Shown one piece after another: positions 46,715 through 57,300 of a stretch of DNA of 64,000 bases. The position numbers and the translations under genes are program-made. Source of the DNA: Ancylomarina longa (GTDB lineage: Bacteria; Bacteroidota; Bacteroidia; Bacteroidales; Marinifilaceae); the NCBI RefSeq assembly GCF_003996985.1, contig NZ_RJJX01000001.1, positions 372,001-436,000 of the forward strand. The letters run 5' to 3'. How positions within the stretch are numbered: the stretch's first letter is position 1; each line of letters opens with the position of its first letter. The notes under the pieces were generated by a model, which ran no database searches, was not told the origin of the DNA, and saw only the letters and a program-made list of their open reading frames with translations.

Positions 46715-47242
46715 ATAAATTTAATTTTAATTGTAGGTATTGGAAATTGAATTGGTAACACAACCTAAACTCCCAAATTTAATGCCGCAAATATAAGAAT
46801 AGACTTAATAAATTAACAATCAAATCACTATTTATTAATCATCTAACAAACCTATAAGTGAACCTATTAACATACCGGAGGAATAAAATAAGGAAATTCC
46901 TTTCATAACTTTTTCATACAGAGAAAAATCAATTTAAATTACCATATCAAAAGCCTGATAACTTAATCAATACAAACAAATTAAAACATATAGAACTAAT
47001 TATAAATTGAAGCTTAAAAACTATTACATAAGCTTAAGTAGAGTCTTTCTGTTTATACAATAGTATCGTAAAGGAATTATTAAATTTTAGAACTTAAATG
47101 AGATTGCGAATAATTTATTACGATGATTCTATTCAAACTGAATCAACAATAAACCTCTTTTCTACTCCTATCCCTAATTCTTTGTGTATAGCAAAATTAC
47201 AAATTGACTCTCAAAATTATTAAAACAACCTATCAAATTCAT
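46715..47242. other. AT-rich intergenic region without a gene
   Basis: 528 bp, very AT-rich, no coding frame or convincing RNA structure. A small inverted repeat of AAGCTTA-type halves lies near 47008-47035. Confidence 0.5.
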
Positions 47243-48298
47243 TTACAAGTTGCTCTTAAAATGAGTTATTGCTGACACCTGATTTTTATTCAATAGCAAA
47301 GAAATTTCATTTAAGATCTCAGAAGGTTTTATTTGGGAAATAAATAAATCCTCATCAATTAAACCATTCTCATTCTTCATATATCTACCAGAGTTTACTT
47401 TTGGTTTCACAATACAAAATGCGCTGGTTGAATGTCCTAAAACTGCTATAAAAGGAGTGTTAACAGCAGCAGCGATATGCATTGCTGAAGAATCAATGGT
47501 GATTAAAAGATCTAACTTTTTAATAATATTAATATGAGTGCCTACATCCGTTTTTCCAGAATAGTTTTGAATGTTTTTTGAAAATGGAGAGGTAAGCATC
47601 TCCATGTAAATATCATTTCTTTTTTGCTCTCTCGAATCTCCTATTAACACCAAATTAAAGCGATTCTGCTCTAACAACAACTTTATTAACTCAAGTGATT
47701 CCTTTTGGGGATAAGCTCTGGCGCCCTGTTCATCGCAGCCTAAAGCTAAACCAATTACCGGAAATTCATTATTAAAACCGAAATCAACCTTTTTCCCATT
47801 ACTCCATATATTCAATGCTGGAAGTTCTAAATATTTATCTTCAAGATATTTATTTATAAGATTCGCATAATGGTTGATATAATGGCGACTTCGATCCATT
47901 TTAATCCAAAAATCAAGCAAAAACTTTCTGGATTCATTATTATATCCAATAACATGTTTTATTCTTGAAAATTTAAAAATAAGGGCACTTAGAAAACTAT
48001 TGTGAAACAAAATTCCTAAATCATATTTTTTCTTTCGAATAGTAAAAATCAATTTAATTGTTTTAAAAAACCGATTTCCCCTTGCTTTCGTGTCATCAAT
48101 AATAATATTTCCTAAACTGGGTAGGCTTTTAAATAATGCTTCCGATGGTTTTCTACATACGATAGTAAACTGAGCGTTGGGATACTCTTGAATCAAAAGC
48201 TTAATAGCTGGAGAACAATTAATAGAATCCCCTAAAAAATTTGGCAATCGAATAATAATATTCCGAACATCAGCAAGTGGAGCAACTCTCTTTTTCAT
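47243..48298 (-). CDS. glycosyltransferase family 9 (heptosyltransferase-like)
   Basis: 351 residues. IIRLPNFLGDSINCSPAIKLL is the N-terminal GT9 start, and LDLLITIDSSAMHIAAAVNTPFIAVLGHS is the C-terminal signature. Enzymes of this kind add heptose or similar sugars to the LPS core. Lies with other envelope-glycan genes on the same strand; the InaA-type kinase gene is upstream by 104 bp. Confidence 0.92.
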   Translation of the reverse strand: MKKRVAPLADVRNIIIRLPNFLGDSINCSPAIKLLIQEYPNAQFTIVCRKPSEALFKSLPSLGNIIIDDTKARGNRFFKTIKLIFTIRKKKYDLGILFHNSFLSALIFKFSRIKHVIGYNNESRKFLLDFWIKMDRSRHYINHYANLINKYLEDKYLELPALNIWSNGKKVDFGFNNEFPVIGLALGCDEQGARAYPQKESLELIKLLLEQNRFNLVLIGDSREQKRNDIYMEMLTSPFSKNIQNYSGKTDVGTHINIIKKLDLLITIDSSAMHIAAAVNTPFIAVLGHSTSAFCIVKPKVNSGRYMKNENGLIDEDLFISQIKPSEILNEISLLLNKNQVSAITHFKSNL

Positions 48299-48402
48299 GA
48301 TATTATAATTGACAATTAAGCTCTAAAGTATAGTGAAACAATTATTTATTCAAATTGTGGATCTGAAGATCATCTAGGATAAAGATCCACAATTATTATT
48401 TA

Positions 48403-49164
48403 TTAAACTTGAGTTTTATTTCGAAGCTTGCGTTTCAACGCATTTTTCCGATCAATTTTAAGCTTGTGAGCCTGGTCAAATTGAATTAGTAGTTTAATGG
48501 CCTTGTGTTCATCCTCCCCATTTATTCTTGCATATTCACGAGCAACTACTTCCAGTTCTTTTTCGTTTGCCCAAAGCTGAGCAAAATTCTTCAAGCCTTT
48601 TAGATAATTCATACGCTCGAATTTCATTCGATTAATATCAACGACACTAAAAAAATATTTGTTTGCCTCTCCCTTTTGAATCAGAATATTGCCTCTGGAA
48701 TAATCCAGGTGATGAATTCCATTTAGATGCAGCTTTTCATAGGTAAATACCGCAAATTGCTTTAAAACATTTTCTTTATCCGGATAGTCATACCCTATAA
48801 TATCGCGAATGGTAAAATCATACTCGTGATGTAGGCTCACATAATAGCTTCTAGCAAATAAACCATTCCTCAAAACTTCCAGATAAGCAATTGGTTCCGG
48901 TGTGTTCGCTCCTCTTCTTATCATTTCCATTGCATATTCATAGGAGTGTCTGGCCTTAGAACCTCTTATATAAGCATAGGCAACTTTATTAATGAAATGA
49001 GGTATTTTAAATGATTTTACATTTATACGAAGTCCATTTTCTTCGAAGTACTTAATTGTATTTCTCCCTTCATAAATTGTTTCACCAAATTGATCAAATT
49101 GACCTGGCAATCCTTTTAGAAATTTTTCTAAGCCGTAATATTTTGGATTAATCTTGAACCTCAT
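48403..49164 (-). CDS. InaA/Kdo-kinase-like lipopolysaccharide kinase
   Basis: About 253 residues. IHHLDYSRGNILI is a kinase catalytic loop (HxD and N) and VVDINRMKF takes the DFG position. Such proteins phosphorylate Kdo or heptose of LPS. The longer frame begins with GTG at 49191; the ATG at 49164 has AGGA next to it and gives the basic N-terminus MRFKINPKYYGL. The gene follows the Wzi-like gene on the same strand by about 30 bp. Confidence 0.8.
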   Translation of the reverse strand: MRFKINPKYYGLEKFLKGLPGQFDQFGETIYEGRNTIKYFEENGLRINVKSFKIPHFINKVAYAYIRGSKARHSYEYAMEMIRRGANTPEPIAYLEVLRNGLFARSYYVSLHHEYDFTIRDIIGYDYPDKENVLKQFAVFTYEKLHLNGIHHLDYSRGNILIQKGEANKYFFSVVDINRMKFERMNYLKGLKNFAQLWANEKELEVVAREYARINGEDEHKAIKLLIQFDQAHKLKIDRKNALKRKLRNKTQV

Positions 49165-49194
49165 TCCTAAATGTAAAATTTTTATAAACACTTC

Positions 49195-50610
49195 TTATAA
49201 TATGCCAATTTTAGCAATTTTGATAAACAATCCGATATTTTGCCCTAGTAAATCCCCATGATCTCCAGAAATTGCAAAACTAATATTAAACGGCAGCTTT
49301 GATGCAGGTATATCAAATTCTGTAATCCATGAGAATTGCTGTTTCATTCCTCCCTGGTACGGATTTCCATAGGTCCCCCAATTTTGGGTATAACTGCATC
49401 TGGCACGATAGGTAATCTTATGAAAGAGCAAGCCTTTGATTCCAATATGATGGGCGATAAAACGATTATTAGCAATTCCTAAGGTAATACCATCTTCCGA
49501 CTCCGGAACAGTCAGGAAAAATGGAGAACCTATAGTCCGACCAAAATAGGTCCAACCTGAACGATAAATACCATTATTAAAAAAGTTATCCATTCCTGTA
49601 TATAATCCACCATCCGGTTTTGCAGCTCCTCCTGGAGTACTACCTGATTGATATTTGGTATAATAATTCTCGTATAGAAAGGAAGATATCCATCGATTTT
49701 CATCTTTAAATTTCACGAATAAACCAGTAATACCATCAGGTCTTGTCATGTAAATGCCGGAATGATCTTCAAATATTGTCTGACGGTAAAGTTCTGCATC
49801 AAATTTTGCAGCATGATAATGTAGCTGGAAATCCCATCCACCAATATGGTTGCCCACGCTATTCTCCCATTCGAAGTAATTTGATTCATCGGTTCCTCCC
49901 TTAGCTTGAATCATTTGGATATAGTTCTTAAAATCGGAAGCGAGTTTCCCGTATTTAGGATCACGAGAAGTCCCGGCCCATTGAGAATAATGATGAAATC
50001 CCAGTACAAAATTAACACGTCGTTTCCCACCAAATTTCACGAATACATTCTTATAATGTACCCGAGTGTTCTTGACGAATCGCTTGTCATTCATAATTCC
50101 TTCGGAATACAAACCCTTTACTGCGACCCAATCTCCAATTACCGGAAGATCCATGTAGTTGGGAATGTTCAGAGCAACCCGAGGTATTGATCTTGCATTC
50201 CCTGAATAGAGAAGGTTTCCATTAGTGGAAGAAATACCATCAAACTGAACAGGGGCATCCTTAACTCCAATATCCAGCTGTAGTCCTTTCCATTTCATAC
50301 TTCCATATGCTTGCTGCAAAATTAAATCCGCTTGATTTGAAACGGAACCTATCATTTCAACTCCAAAAGCATAATCTAAAGTTTCCTTGGCAGGAGTTAA
50401 GTCTGAATAGACTTTCATATTCATTAATCCACTGTTCCGATCCGGAATAATTCCATTTTTATTGGAAACCAACCAGAATGGAAGATGAGATTTACTGGAA
50501 AATTGAGATGACATTCCTGTTTCATAATTCATCGCCTTTTTTTGACTATGAGCGGATAGAGAACAAAAGAATATTCCTAAATACAGGAATAGATTTTTTT
50601 TATTAATCAT
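49195..50610 (-). CDS. Wzi-family capsule assembly outer-membrane protein
   Basis: 471 residues. A signal peptide (LFLYLGIFFCSLSAHS) precedes a beta-strand-rich body (QKKAMNYETGMSSQFSSKSHLPFWLVSNKNG, LNFGVEMIGS-type strands, ending FIKIAKIGIL). The Wzi/Cap_assemb_Wzi family forms an outer-membrane barrel that attaches capsule. It lies between the NUDIX and InaA-type kinase genes and is probably co-transcribed with them. Confidence 0.85.
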   Translation of the reverse strand: MINKKNLFLYLGIFFCSLSAHSQKKAMNYETGMSSQFSSKSHLPFWLVSNKNGIIPDRNSGLMNMKVYSDLTPAKETLDYAFGVEMIGSVSNQADLILQQAYGSMKWKGLQLDIGVKDAPVQFDGISSTNGNLLYSGNARSIPRVALNIPNYMDLPVIGDWVAVKGLYSEGIMNDKRFVKNTRVHYKNVFVKFGGKRRVNFVLGFHHYSQWAGTSRDPKYGKLASDFKNYIQMIQAKGGTDESNYFEWENSVGNHIGGWDFQLHYHAAKFDAELYRQTIFEDHSGIYMTRPDGITGLFVKFKDENRWISSFLYENYYTKYQSGSTPGGAAKPDGGLYTGMDNFFNNGIYRSGWTYFGRTIGSPFFLTVPESEDGITLGIANNRFIAHHIGIKGLLFHKITYRARCSYTQNWGTYGNPYQGGMKQQFSWITEFDIPASKLPFNISFAISGDHGDLLGQNIGLFIKIAKIGIL

Positions 50611-50613
50611 TAT

Positions 50614-51147
50614 TTAAACTTGAATATATTTTATAAATGCCTTAAGAATCGCCTTCATTGACGTCCCACCAATATCATTAAATGGTATCTCCTCCGGTCT
50701 GTAAAACTCAAAGGAAGAAATATCATCTTTTGCATCTATTTTGTTAAAAGATTTGATGGCGCAAATATATGCTAAATCAATTGTAAAAACAGAGATACCT
50801 CCAAAAACATATTCGTTTGGATAGGACATGAAGTACTTACTTTCTTCTATTTCAAGGTTTAGTTCCTCCTTAATTTCTCTGCCTAGAGCAGTTTCCACCG
50901 TTTCCATCACATCTACAAATCCTCCTGGCAAATCGAGCATTCCTTTTTGAGGCTCCACAGCCCTTCGTGTGAGTAGAATCTCTCCTTTATCATTCACAAT
51001 CAGCGCAGCTACGGCAGCAGCAGAATTAACATACAAATGAAATTTACACTGTGTGCACAAAAAAGAATTATCTGTTTGATAAATAAATTCAGGATTACCA
51101 CACTTGGGACAAAATCGAATTACTTTTTCGGGATTCGTTGGACTCAT
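50614..51147 (-). CDS. NUDIX hydrolase with N-terminal zinc ribbon
   Basis: 177 residues. The N-terminal ribbon is FCPKCGN..FLCTQCKFH. The NUDIX box GFVDVMETVETALGREIKEEL is complete (Gx5Ex7REUxEE). The zinc ribbon plus NUDIX order is that of NADH pyrophosphatase-like proteins. Its stop lies 3 bp before the Wzi-like start, so it begins the downstream operon (NUDIX, Wzi, kinase). Confidence 0.92.
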   Translation of the reverse strand: MSPTNPEKVIRFCPKCGNPEFIYQTDNSFLCTQCKFHLYVNSAAAVAALIVNDKGEILLTRRAVEPQKGMLDLPGGFVDVMETVETALGREIKEELNLEIEESKYFMSYPNEYVFGGISVFTIDLAYICAIKSFNKIDAKDDISSFEFYRPEEIPFNDIGGTSMKAILKAFIKYIQV

Positions 51148-51618
51148 ATTTTACTTTCAAAATTACTTGATTGATAATTAGAAATCATTTGCTTATCACT
51201 AAGCTATAGCTTCTAAATCCATCTGTTTTCAGCTTTAGAAGTTTTCCCTTACTTGGGATAACAAAACTAAAGGAATGAAAATTGTTTACCAATTATGTAA
51301 GCAGATTTTTCGAAACAGAATTCCGCTAAAAGTGGGGAATTTAAAGAATTATCCACTACAAGCATTCCTCCTCTAAAATTTTAAAAGCTAATTCTTATTT
51401 GGATTTAAATCAAACTATTCATGAAAATGCCATAGCAGAGATATGTGTATGAAAATGTTATTATTTTAGAAGCTTGTAAATACAAATGGGATGGCCAATT
51501 TCCCTTTTTTATAAATAGGACTTGGGATTGTATCTTACTCGAGATTAATAGTCGCTAATTATAATTGAATAAAGATATTCAGGCCGCCCATTGGATTTAC
51601 ATTCCACCTTTTCTAAAT
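51148..51618. other. intergenic region without a gene
   Basis: 471 bp. No coding frame. A weak inverted repeat, CTTCTAAA (51210-51217) with TTTAGAAG (51234-51241), may form a hairpin. Confidence 0.45.
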
Positions 51619-53319
51619 TCAATACCCAACAGCTCTGCTATCAGCATGTCTTAAAGTATCAGCAACACCAATATAGGCACCGCTTGATTCTATCATTATA
51701 TTTGCCATCATTCCTATTTTGGGCACTTCTTTAATAATATGACCCATTTGTTCAAGTTGCTTTCTGATACTATCCGAAAGTAAATTGGGCTCTACATACA
51801 CTTCGTCTGGTAAACATTGAGAATGAAAACGCAGTGCATTTACAATCTGTTGAGGATTCATTTTAAAGTCGACTGCGTTGATGATATTCTGAAATACGGA
51901 AGTAATGATGGTAGACCCTCCGGGAGATCCCAAAATCATATACAATTTATTGTTTTTCTCCAGGATAGTAGGCGACATACTACTCAACATCCTTTTCTCG
52001 GGCTGAATGGCATTTGCTTTGCCCCCAATTAAACCAAATTGATTGGGAACACCAGGTTTTGCACTAAAATCGTCCATTTCGTTATTTAAAAAGAAACCAC
52101 CGCCCTGCACCACCAGCTTACTTCCATAGTTTCCATTTAGCGTGGTAGTAATCGCAATAGCATTGCCATCCTTATCTACAATAGAGAAATGAGTAGTTTC
52201 GAAGCTTTCGATCAAATCTACTGCTCCATCCATCACTTCCCGCGAATCGGTTTTCCGATTCATTTGAATATCTGCAAAACGCTTTTTTAAATAGGAAGTG
52301 CTGATTAATTCTTTAACAGGAACCGGATAAAAATCGCCATCACCAAGGTATTTTGCCCGATCGGCAAACACTCTGCGTTCCAGCTCTACTAACAAATGAA
52401 TATATCTCGCTGAAGCAAAACCAAGTTTTTGAATTGGGTATTCCTGTGCCCCTTTAAGCAATTGAATTAAGGCAATTCCTCCGCTTGATGGAGGCGGCAT
52501 ACCTATCACCTTACAATCCCGATAGTTTCCTGTTAAGGGAGTACGCCATACAGCTCTATAATCTTTTAAATCCTGAGCAGTTATCAAACCATTGTTCTGT
52601 TGCATTTCGTCAATGATAAATTTCGCTATAGCCCCATCGTAAAACCCTTTTCTACCCTGCTTTTGAATTCGTATCAATGTTGCTGCCAATTCAGGATTCT
52701 TTAAGGTATCTCCCGTAGCAAAAGCTTCACTTTTTTGGTAAGGATTATTCTCATACCCTCCGTTAATTAATTCAATTTGATTTTTATAATTATTTAATTT
52801 AGCAGCTTCTAACCTGGTTAACACAACACCTTCTTTCGCAAATTTAATGGCAGGTTCAAGCAGAGCAGACCAATTTAATTTTCCATATTTTTGATGCAAA
52901 CGCACCATTCCATCTACCGAGCCAGGCACTCCAACTGCCAAATATCCCAATTGACTCAAACCAGGAATCACATTACCTTCCTTGTCTTGATACATATTTT
53001 TCGTGGCAGCTTTTGGTGCTTTTTCTCTAAAATCGAGCGCGTTGTATTCTCCATTAGCAGTTCGGATTAGGGCAAATCCACCACCGGCAATATTGCCAGC
53101 TCTCGGATAAACTACTGCTAAAGTAAATTGAACGGCAACGGCAGCATCAAAAGCATTCCCTCCTTCTTTCAAAATTTCCACGCCTACTTCACTGGCAAGA
53201 AAATGGGCTGTTACAACCATTCCCTTATCTGAATGCTTCCCTATATTATTGATCTGACAGGAAGAGGAAATCACAAAAAAAACAACGAAGAATATTAGTA
53301 AGTGATTTTTAATATGCAT
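51619..53319 (-). CDS. ggt: gamma-glutamyltransferase
   Basis: 566 residues. The lipoprotein signal ends VISSSC. Mature subunits would be cut before the nucleophile Thr376 (FETTHFSIVD). DFREKAPKAAT, PPPSSGGIALIQ and SPTILEKN with GSPGGSTIIT are the substrate-site blocks. Cleaves gamma-glutamyl bonds of glutathione and transfers the glutamyl group. The gene lies downstream, in minus-strand order, of a decayed group II intron, but the coding frame is intact. Confidence 0.95.
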   Translation of the reverse strand: MHIKNHLLIFFVVFFVISSSCQINNIGKHSDKGMVVTAHFLASEVGVEILKEGGNAFDAAVAVQFTLAVVYPRAGNIAGGGFALIRTANGEYNALDFREKAPKAATKNMYQDKEGNVIPGLSQLGYLAVGVPGSVDGMVRLHQKYGKLNWSALLEPAIKFAKEGVVLTRLEAAKLNNYKNQIELINGGYENNPYQKSEAFATGDTLKNPELAATLIRIQKQGRKGFYDGAIAKFIIDEMQQNNGLITAQDLKDYRAVWRTPLTGNYRDCKVIGMPPPSSGGIALIQLLKGAQEYPIQKLGFASARYIHLLVELERRVFADRAKYLGDGDFYPVPVKELISTSYLKKRFADIQMNRKTDSREVMDGAVDLIESFETTHFSIVDKDGNAIAITTTLNGNYGSKLVVQGGGFFLNNEMDDFSAKPGVPNQFGLIGGKANAIQPEKRMLSSMSPTILEKNNKLYMILGSPGGSTIITSVFQNIINAVDFKMNPQQIVNALRFHSQCLPDEVYVEPNLLSDSIRKQLEQMGHIIKEVPKIGMMANIMIESSGAYIGVADTLRHADSRAVGY

Positions 53320-53382
53320 TACGCAATTATTTAGGATTAAAGCTTAAAGATAATTGAATTGAGACAGTCTGAGAATAGAATC

Positions 53383-53419
53383 GGAGGAGAAACGGGATTA
53401 ATTCCCGTTTCGTCCTTCC
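53383..53419 (-). ncRNA. group II intron domain VI-like hairpin
   Basis: GAAACGGGA (53389-53397) pairs with TCCCGTTTC (53403-53411); the outer stem GGAGGA pairs with TCC-TTCC, with the base opposite 53417 unpaired. That base is A on the minus strand, which is the expected branch point. Confidence 0.6.
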
Positions 53420-53421
53420 AC

Positions 53422-53454
53422 ACCACCCTACGTACCGTTCAGTATATGGGCGGT
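53422..53454 (-). ncRNA. group II intron domain V-like hairpin
   Basis: On the minus strand ACCGCCC at one end pairs with GGGTGGT at the other (one GU), followed by a bulge and ACT/GGT around a GAAC loop. It lies just behind the remnant of the intron protein, as in intact elements. Confidence 0.65.
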
Positions 53455-53457
53455 TCC

Positions 53458-53568
53458 TTAATTTACACCATTTCTCCGATAATAATCCGTAAAGAAGATG
53501 TATCCTGCTTGCTTTAGACGGTTATTGGTAGTGTAGCTCGCTACCTCTCTACTATTCCTCCCTTTTTT
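53458..53568 (-). pseudogene. C-terminal remnant of a group II intron reverse transcriptase/maturase
   Basis: An open tail of about 36 codons with stop TAA at 53460-53458. It includes NRLKQAGYIFFTDYYRRNGV, close to the usual C-terminus of Bacteroidales intron-encoded proteins. The remainder (reverse transcriptase and maturase domains) is missing. It directly precedes domain V. Confidence 0.7.
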
Positions 53569-53672
53569 ATTTTGTAATTAGCAATTAAATATTAGTTGTT
53601 TGTATTTGTAGGTATTAGGCTTTGTGATAGGAGCAATAGGGTTCTGTATCGAAATGCTTCGCTTATTTACCA

Positions 53673-53988
53673 AAGCATTTGGCTTAACTAACCGAAACGT
53701 TGGACTTAGGAAGCGAAATTATGCAGTTCTTAGCCTACTCAGAGTGGTTGATAAACGTAAAATTTTAGGTTCCGAACCTCAAAATTAGGCTAACAAACCA
53801 CAACGAAAGCTTAGGGAACGGAAAGGGAAGTATAACGAACCTAAACAGAACGGTCGGTAACCTATAATTTGGGGTTTCGTACCTAAACGGCGGGGTTAGG
53901 GAACGTAAAATTTTAGGTTCTGAACCTCAAAATTAGGGCAACAAACCACAACGAAAGCTTAGGGAACGGAAAGGGAAGTATAACAAAC
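53673..53988. repeat. degenerate 21-nt tandem array inside the intron remnant
   Basis: On the plus strand, successive units end in AAC (or AC) at 53756, 53777, 53798, 53819, 53840, 53861, 53882, 53904, 53925, 53946, 53967 and 53988, every 21 bp (one 22). Seven units repeat as a 148-bp superunit: 53756-53850 and 53904-53998 share 91 of 95 positions. Weaker units extend to about 53673. Confidence 0.8.
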
Positions 53989-54333
53989 CTAAACAGAAGG
54001 GTATATTCATGGAACTGTGTCTGACCATTTTTATTTCAGCTCATCTGTGAGATCTCCCGTGGTAAGACCAATAACTTTCATTCCATGTACCCGCATCATT
54101 TACACCCCGATTTTCCTGTAGTTTTGATCTTTGCTTTGTTGGCAAACTCATCCCATCAGATATGCCTGATGATATTCGTATTCCTCGAATCGGGAACTTG
54201 CCGCCAGACTTCGGCATTAGATTTATCGAATGCTTCCTTCAAGATTCCACCTCACGATGGACAGCCTGCTTTGAGCTAATATTTGGTTACTACAACCCCT
54301 CACACCTAGTTTATTACCATGCACGATACACCT

Positions 54334-54363
54334 AAAAAAAGCTGTTGCATTTTGCAACAGCTT
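54334..54363 (-). terminator. terminator of the large TonB receptor gene
   Basis: AAGCTGTTGCA (54339-54349) pairs with TGCAACAGCTT (54353-54363), 3-nt loop, followed on the minus strand by TTTTTTT. The intron's apparent 5' end lies 10 bp beyond. Confidence 0.88.
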
Positions 54364-54396
54364 CCTTGTGTATATTATAAGGTTTACTACAAACTA

Positions 54397-57300
54397 TTAA
54401 TTAAAAATATAACGTATTCCGATTTGTAACTGCCATTTTGAATTAACGGTTACATCATCAATGTAAGATTTTTTCAAGTTTGGATCGAATTGCAACCATG
54501 GAGTACCATTATTGTCCACGCCATTCACTGTGATAGGATTGTTCGTTGTTGCAAACTGACGAACTCCCCAATTAGAGCTTATCATATTTCCAAAATTCAA
54601 TATATCAACAGAGAATTGGAAAGTATTTTGCTTGCCATGAATATCCAAATTAAAATCCTGCATAAAACGAAGATCCATTTGACCATACCAAGGTAACATT
54701 GCTCCATTACGCTGTGCATACTTTCCTCTTCGATCGCTTAAATGATCATCCTGACTAATAAATGCATCCAAAGCAGACCATTGCTGAGCAGCATCTGCAG
54801 CAACAACACCCAAACCATCGACAACGGTACCAAAATGAATATCACTGGAGTTTTCAGGAACATAAACCAAGTCGTTATTGGAGATTGCATCATTATTCAC
54901 ATCACCGGCATAAGTATAGGAATAACGATTTCCTTTTCCAGCCTCGTAGAACATAGCAAATGAAGATGCCATTTTACCATACTTCACTTTGTACATCACA
55001 GAAGAAATAATTCTGTGTTGTAAACCATATCTGGACCATGAGTAGGCAGGCATGTTAGGATTTCCTACAACAGGATTTCTTTGAAAAGCATCCGCTGCAA
55101 TCTCGGCTGGAATGGAAGTTAAATCTTTTGCACTTAAATAAGTATATGCAATATCAGCAGACAATCCTGAATTCCATTTCTTTGCTAATTTAGCTGTTGC
55201 TGTAAACTGATAACCTTTTTTAGTATTATCCATCACGATAGCTCCTGCTTCCAAAAAAGCTTCTGATCCAGCCGAAGCTGAATAAATATTTTGCTCGTTA
55301 AAACCTGCAAAACGTGCACGTGTATCACCTGTCCCAGATAATTGTCCGGATGGTGGCAACATGTTATAGTTTCTGTGAACTACTGCATTTACATCCTTTG
55401 AATAAATTCCTTCTACTGTTGCTAGCCATCCATGTCCAAATTTCACATCCATTGCAAGATTGTTTTTCCATACTTGTGGAAATTTGAAATCCTTAGAAGT
55501 GGCATTCAACTGAAATTCGTAGCCAGCATCGATACGAGCATTCGTGGATTGATTCCCTAACCAAACAAAAGGAATACGACCGGTAAAAATACCAGAACCA
55601 CCTCGTAATTGCATGGTATTATCACCTTTCACATCCCAGTTAAAACCGAATCGAGGCGACCACATTATTTTTGCATCGGGCCAGGTAGCTGGATCTAATT
55701 TAACAGAGTTTCCATTCTCATTTACCCAACCATCAAAGTTTTTACCACGATCGGTTGCTTCATCCTGAGGTATATCATTATAATATTTAGGAACATCCAA
55801 ACGTAAACCAAAAGTTAATTTCAAATCATCATTTACCTGAAATTCATCTTGAGCATAAAATGCGATTTGAGCAACATCAACATCCGACCATGCGAATGGA
55901 TTTTTTTGTGCATCGGTAACATCCTGATTTAAATCGCCTGTTGGATTTCCCACAAAATACGCGAAATTATCATCCAAAAAGTCCTGAACACTAAATGCAG
56001 TGATCCATGGATAATAGAAAAGATTAAAAGAATTTTCAAATTTGAAACGCTCATAGTTAAAACCCAAAGTAAACGTGTGACGATCGGCATAGTATGTCAA
56101 ATTATCTGACACCTGAATTACATCCTGATTCAATCTGTTGTTGGTTGAGAACATTTCTGAACCAGCAGTAATTGCAATATTACCATTCTGATCCAGGATA
56201 TCAACAACAGGAAATGGAGTAGAATGAGGATTACGCTTATCGCGGAAAGCAGTATAACCTGCCATAAATTTATTGGCTAATTTACTTGAGAACATAGAAT
56301 GTAGTTCTCCAACTACCGAATGAATTTTATTAAAAATACGGTAAGACGAATTTTCGAATGGCAATCTAAAACTTGTTGGACCTCTTCCAAGTACTGCTTC
56401 TGGGTGAGGAAGGATATCTCTGTAGGCATCCAACATATTATAACGCAAAACAAAATTGTGCTTTGGAGATAAGTTCGCATCCAATTTGATCAAAAACTTA
56501 TTATTGGAAGTTTTGTGATTATAATTCTGATAAGCTCCTGTATCGTATCCCCAACGTTCCATAAAATGTTGCTGTACAGCTTTAATATCAGCTTCGGCCA
56601 CACTGGTTGTATTTGAATTACCAGTATTAGTACCATTATCTGCTACAAAACCATGTGCTTGCTGGTCTCTTCTTTCCTGCTCATAGTTAACGAAGAAAAA
56701 CAATTTATTTTTGATGATTGGACCACCAAGACTAACACCGTATTGCTTAGTACTAAAGTCAAGGTTTTTCACGGTTAAACCATTTACTTTATTACCAATC
56801 ATATTCTCGTTACGGAAAAAGTAGTAGGTAGAACCTTTAAATTGATTGGTTCCTGATTTTGTAACCGCATTTACACCCGCTCCGGTAAAACCACCTTCAC
56901 GAACATCAAAGGGAGCCAATGAAACTTGAATCTGATCAATTGCATCCAATGATACTGGTTGAGCATCAGCCTGTCCTCCTGGAGTTGCAACATCCAATCC
57001 AAATGAGTTGTTGAAGATAGATCCGTCTAAAGAGAAGTTGTTGTATAGATTGTTACGACCACCAAAACTGTTTCCATCAGATTCAGGAGTTAATCTGGTC
57101 ATATCTGCCTGACTTCTGGAAATTGTAGGCAAAGCAACAATTTTCTCCCGATCTACACTGGTTTGTGCGCCGGTTCGATTCTGACTGATTACATCATTTT
57201 TATCGTAAACAATAGTAATCTCGTCAATCTGAACATTATCCTCGTTAAGAACCAAATTGATCTCTGCAGATTTATTCAACAGCAAATAGATGTTTTCCTG

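Larger units (their letters stand above)
53379..54324 (-). mobile_element. decayed group II intron, intron-encoded protein lost
   Basis: The minus-strand 3' end has a domain V-like hairpin and a domain VI-like stem with one bulged A (complement of 53417). The 5' part (54300-54006), with AAGCAGG, GTGAGGTGGAATC-type, ATCATCAGGCA and GGGAGATCTCAC blocks, matches the domain I-III region of Bacteroidales group II introns. Ends are approximate. About 36 codons of the intron-encoded protein remain, and 21-nt repeats lie where the rest should be. The 5' end is 10 bp from a terminator. Confidence 0.75.

Noticed and set aside
53673-53988. CRISPR-like array
   Set aside because: Units are 21 bp with degenerate sequence and no unique spacers; no cas genes.
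54085-54279. 64-codon plus-strand frame
   Set aside because: It lies on the opposite strand of the group II intron RNA region.
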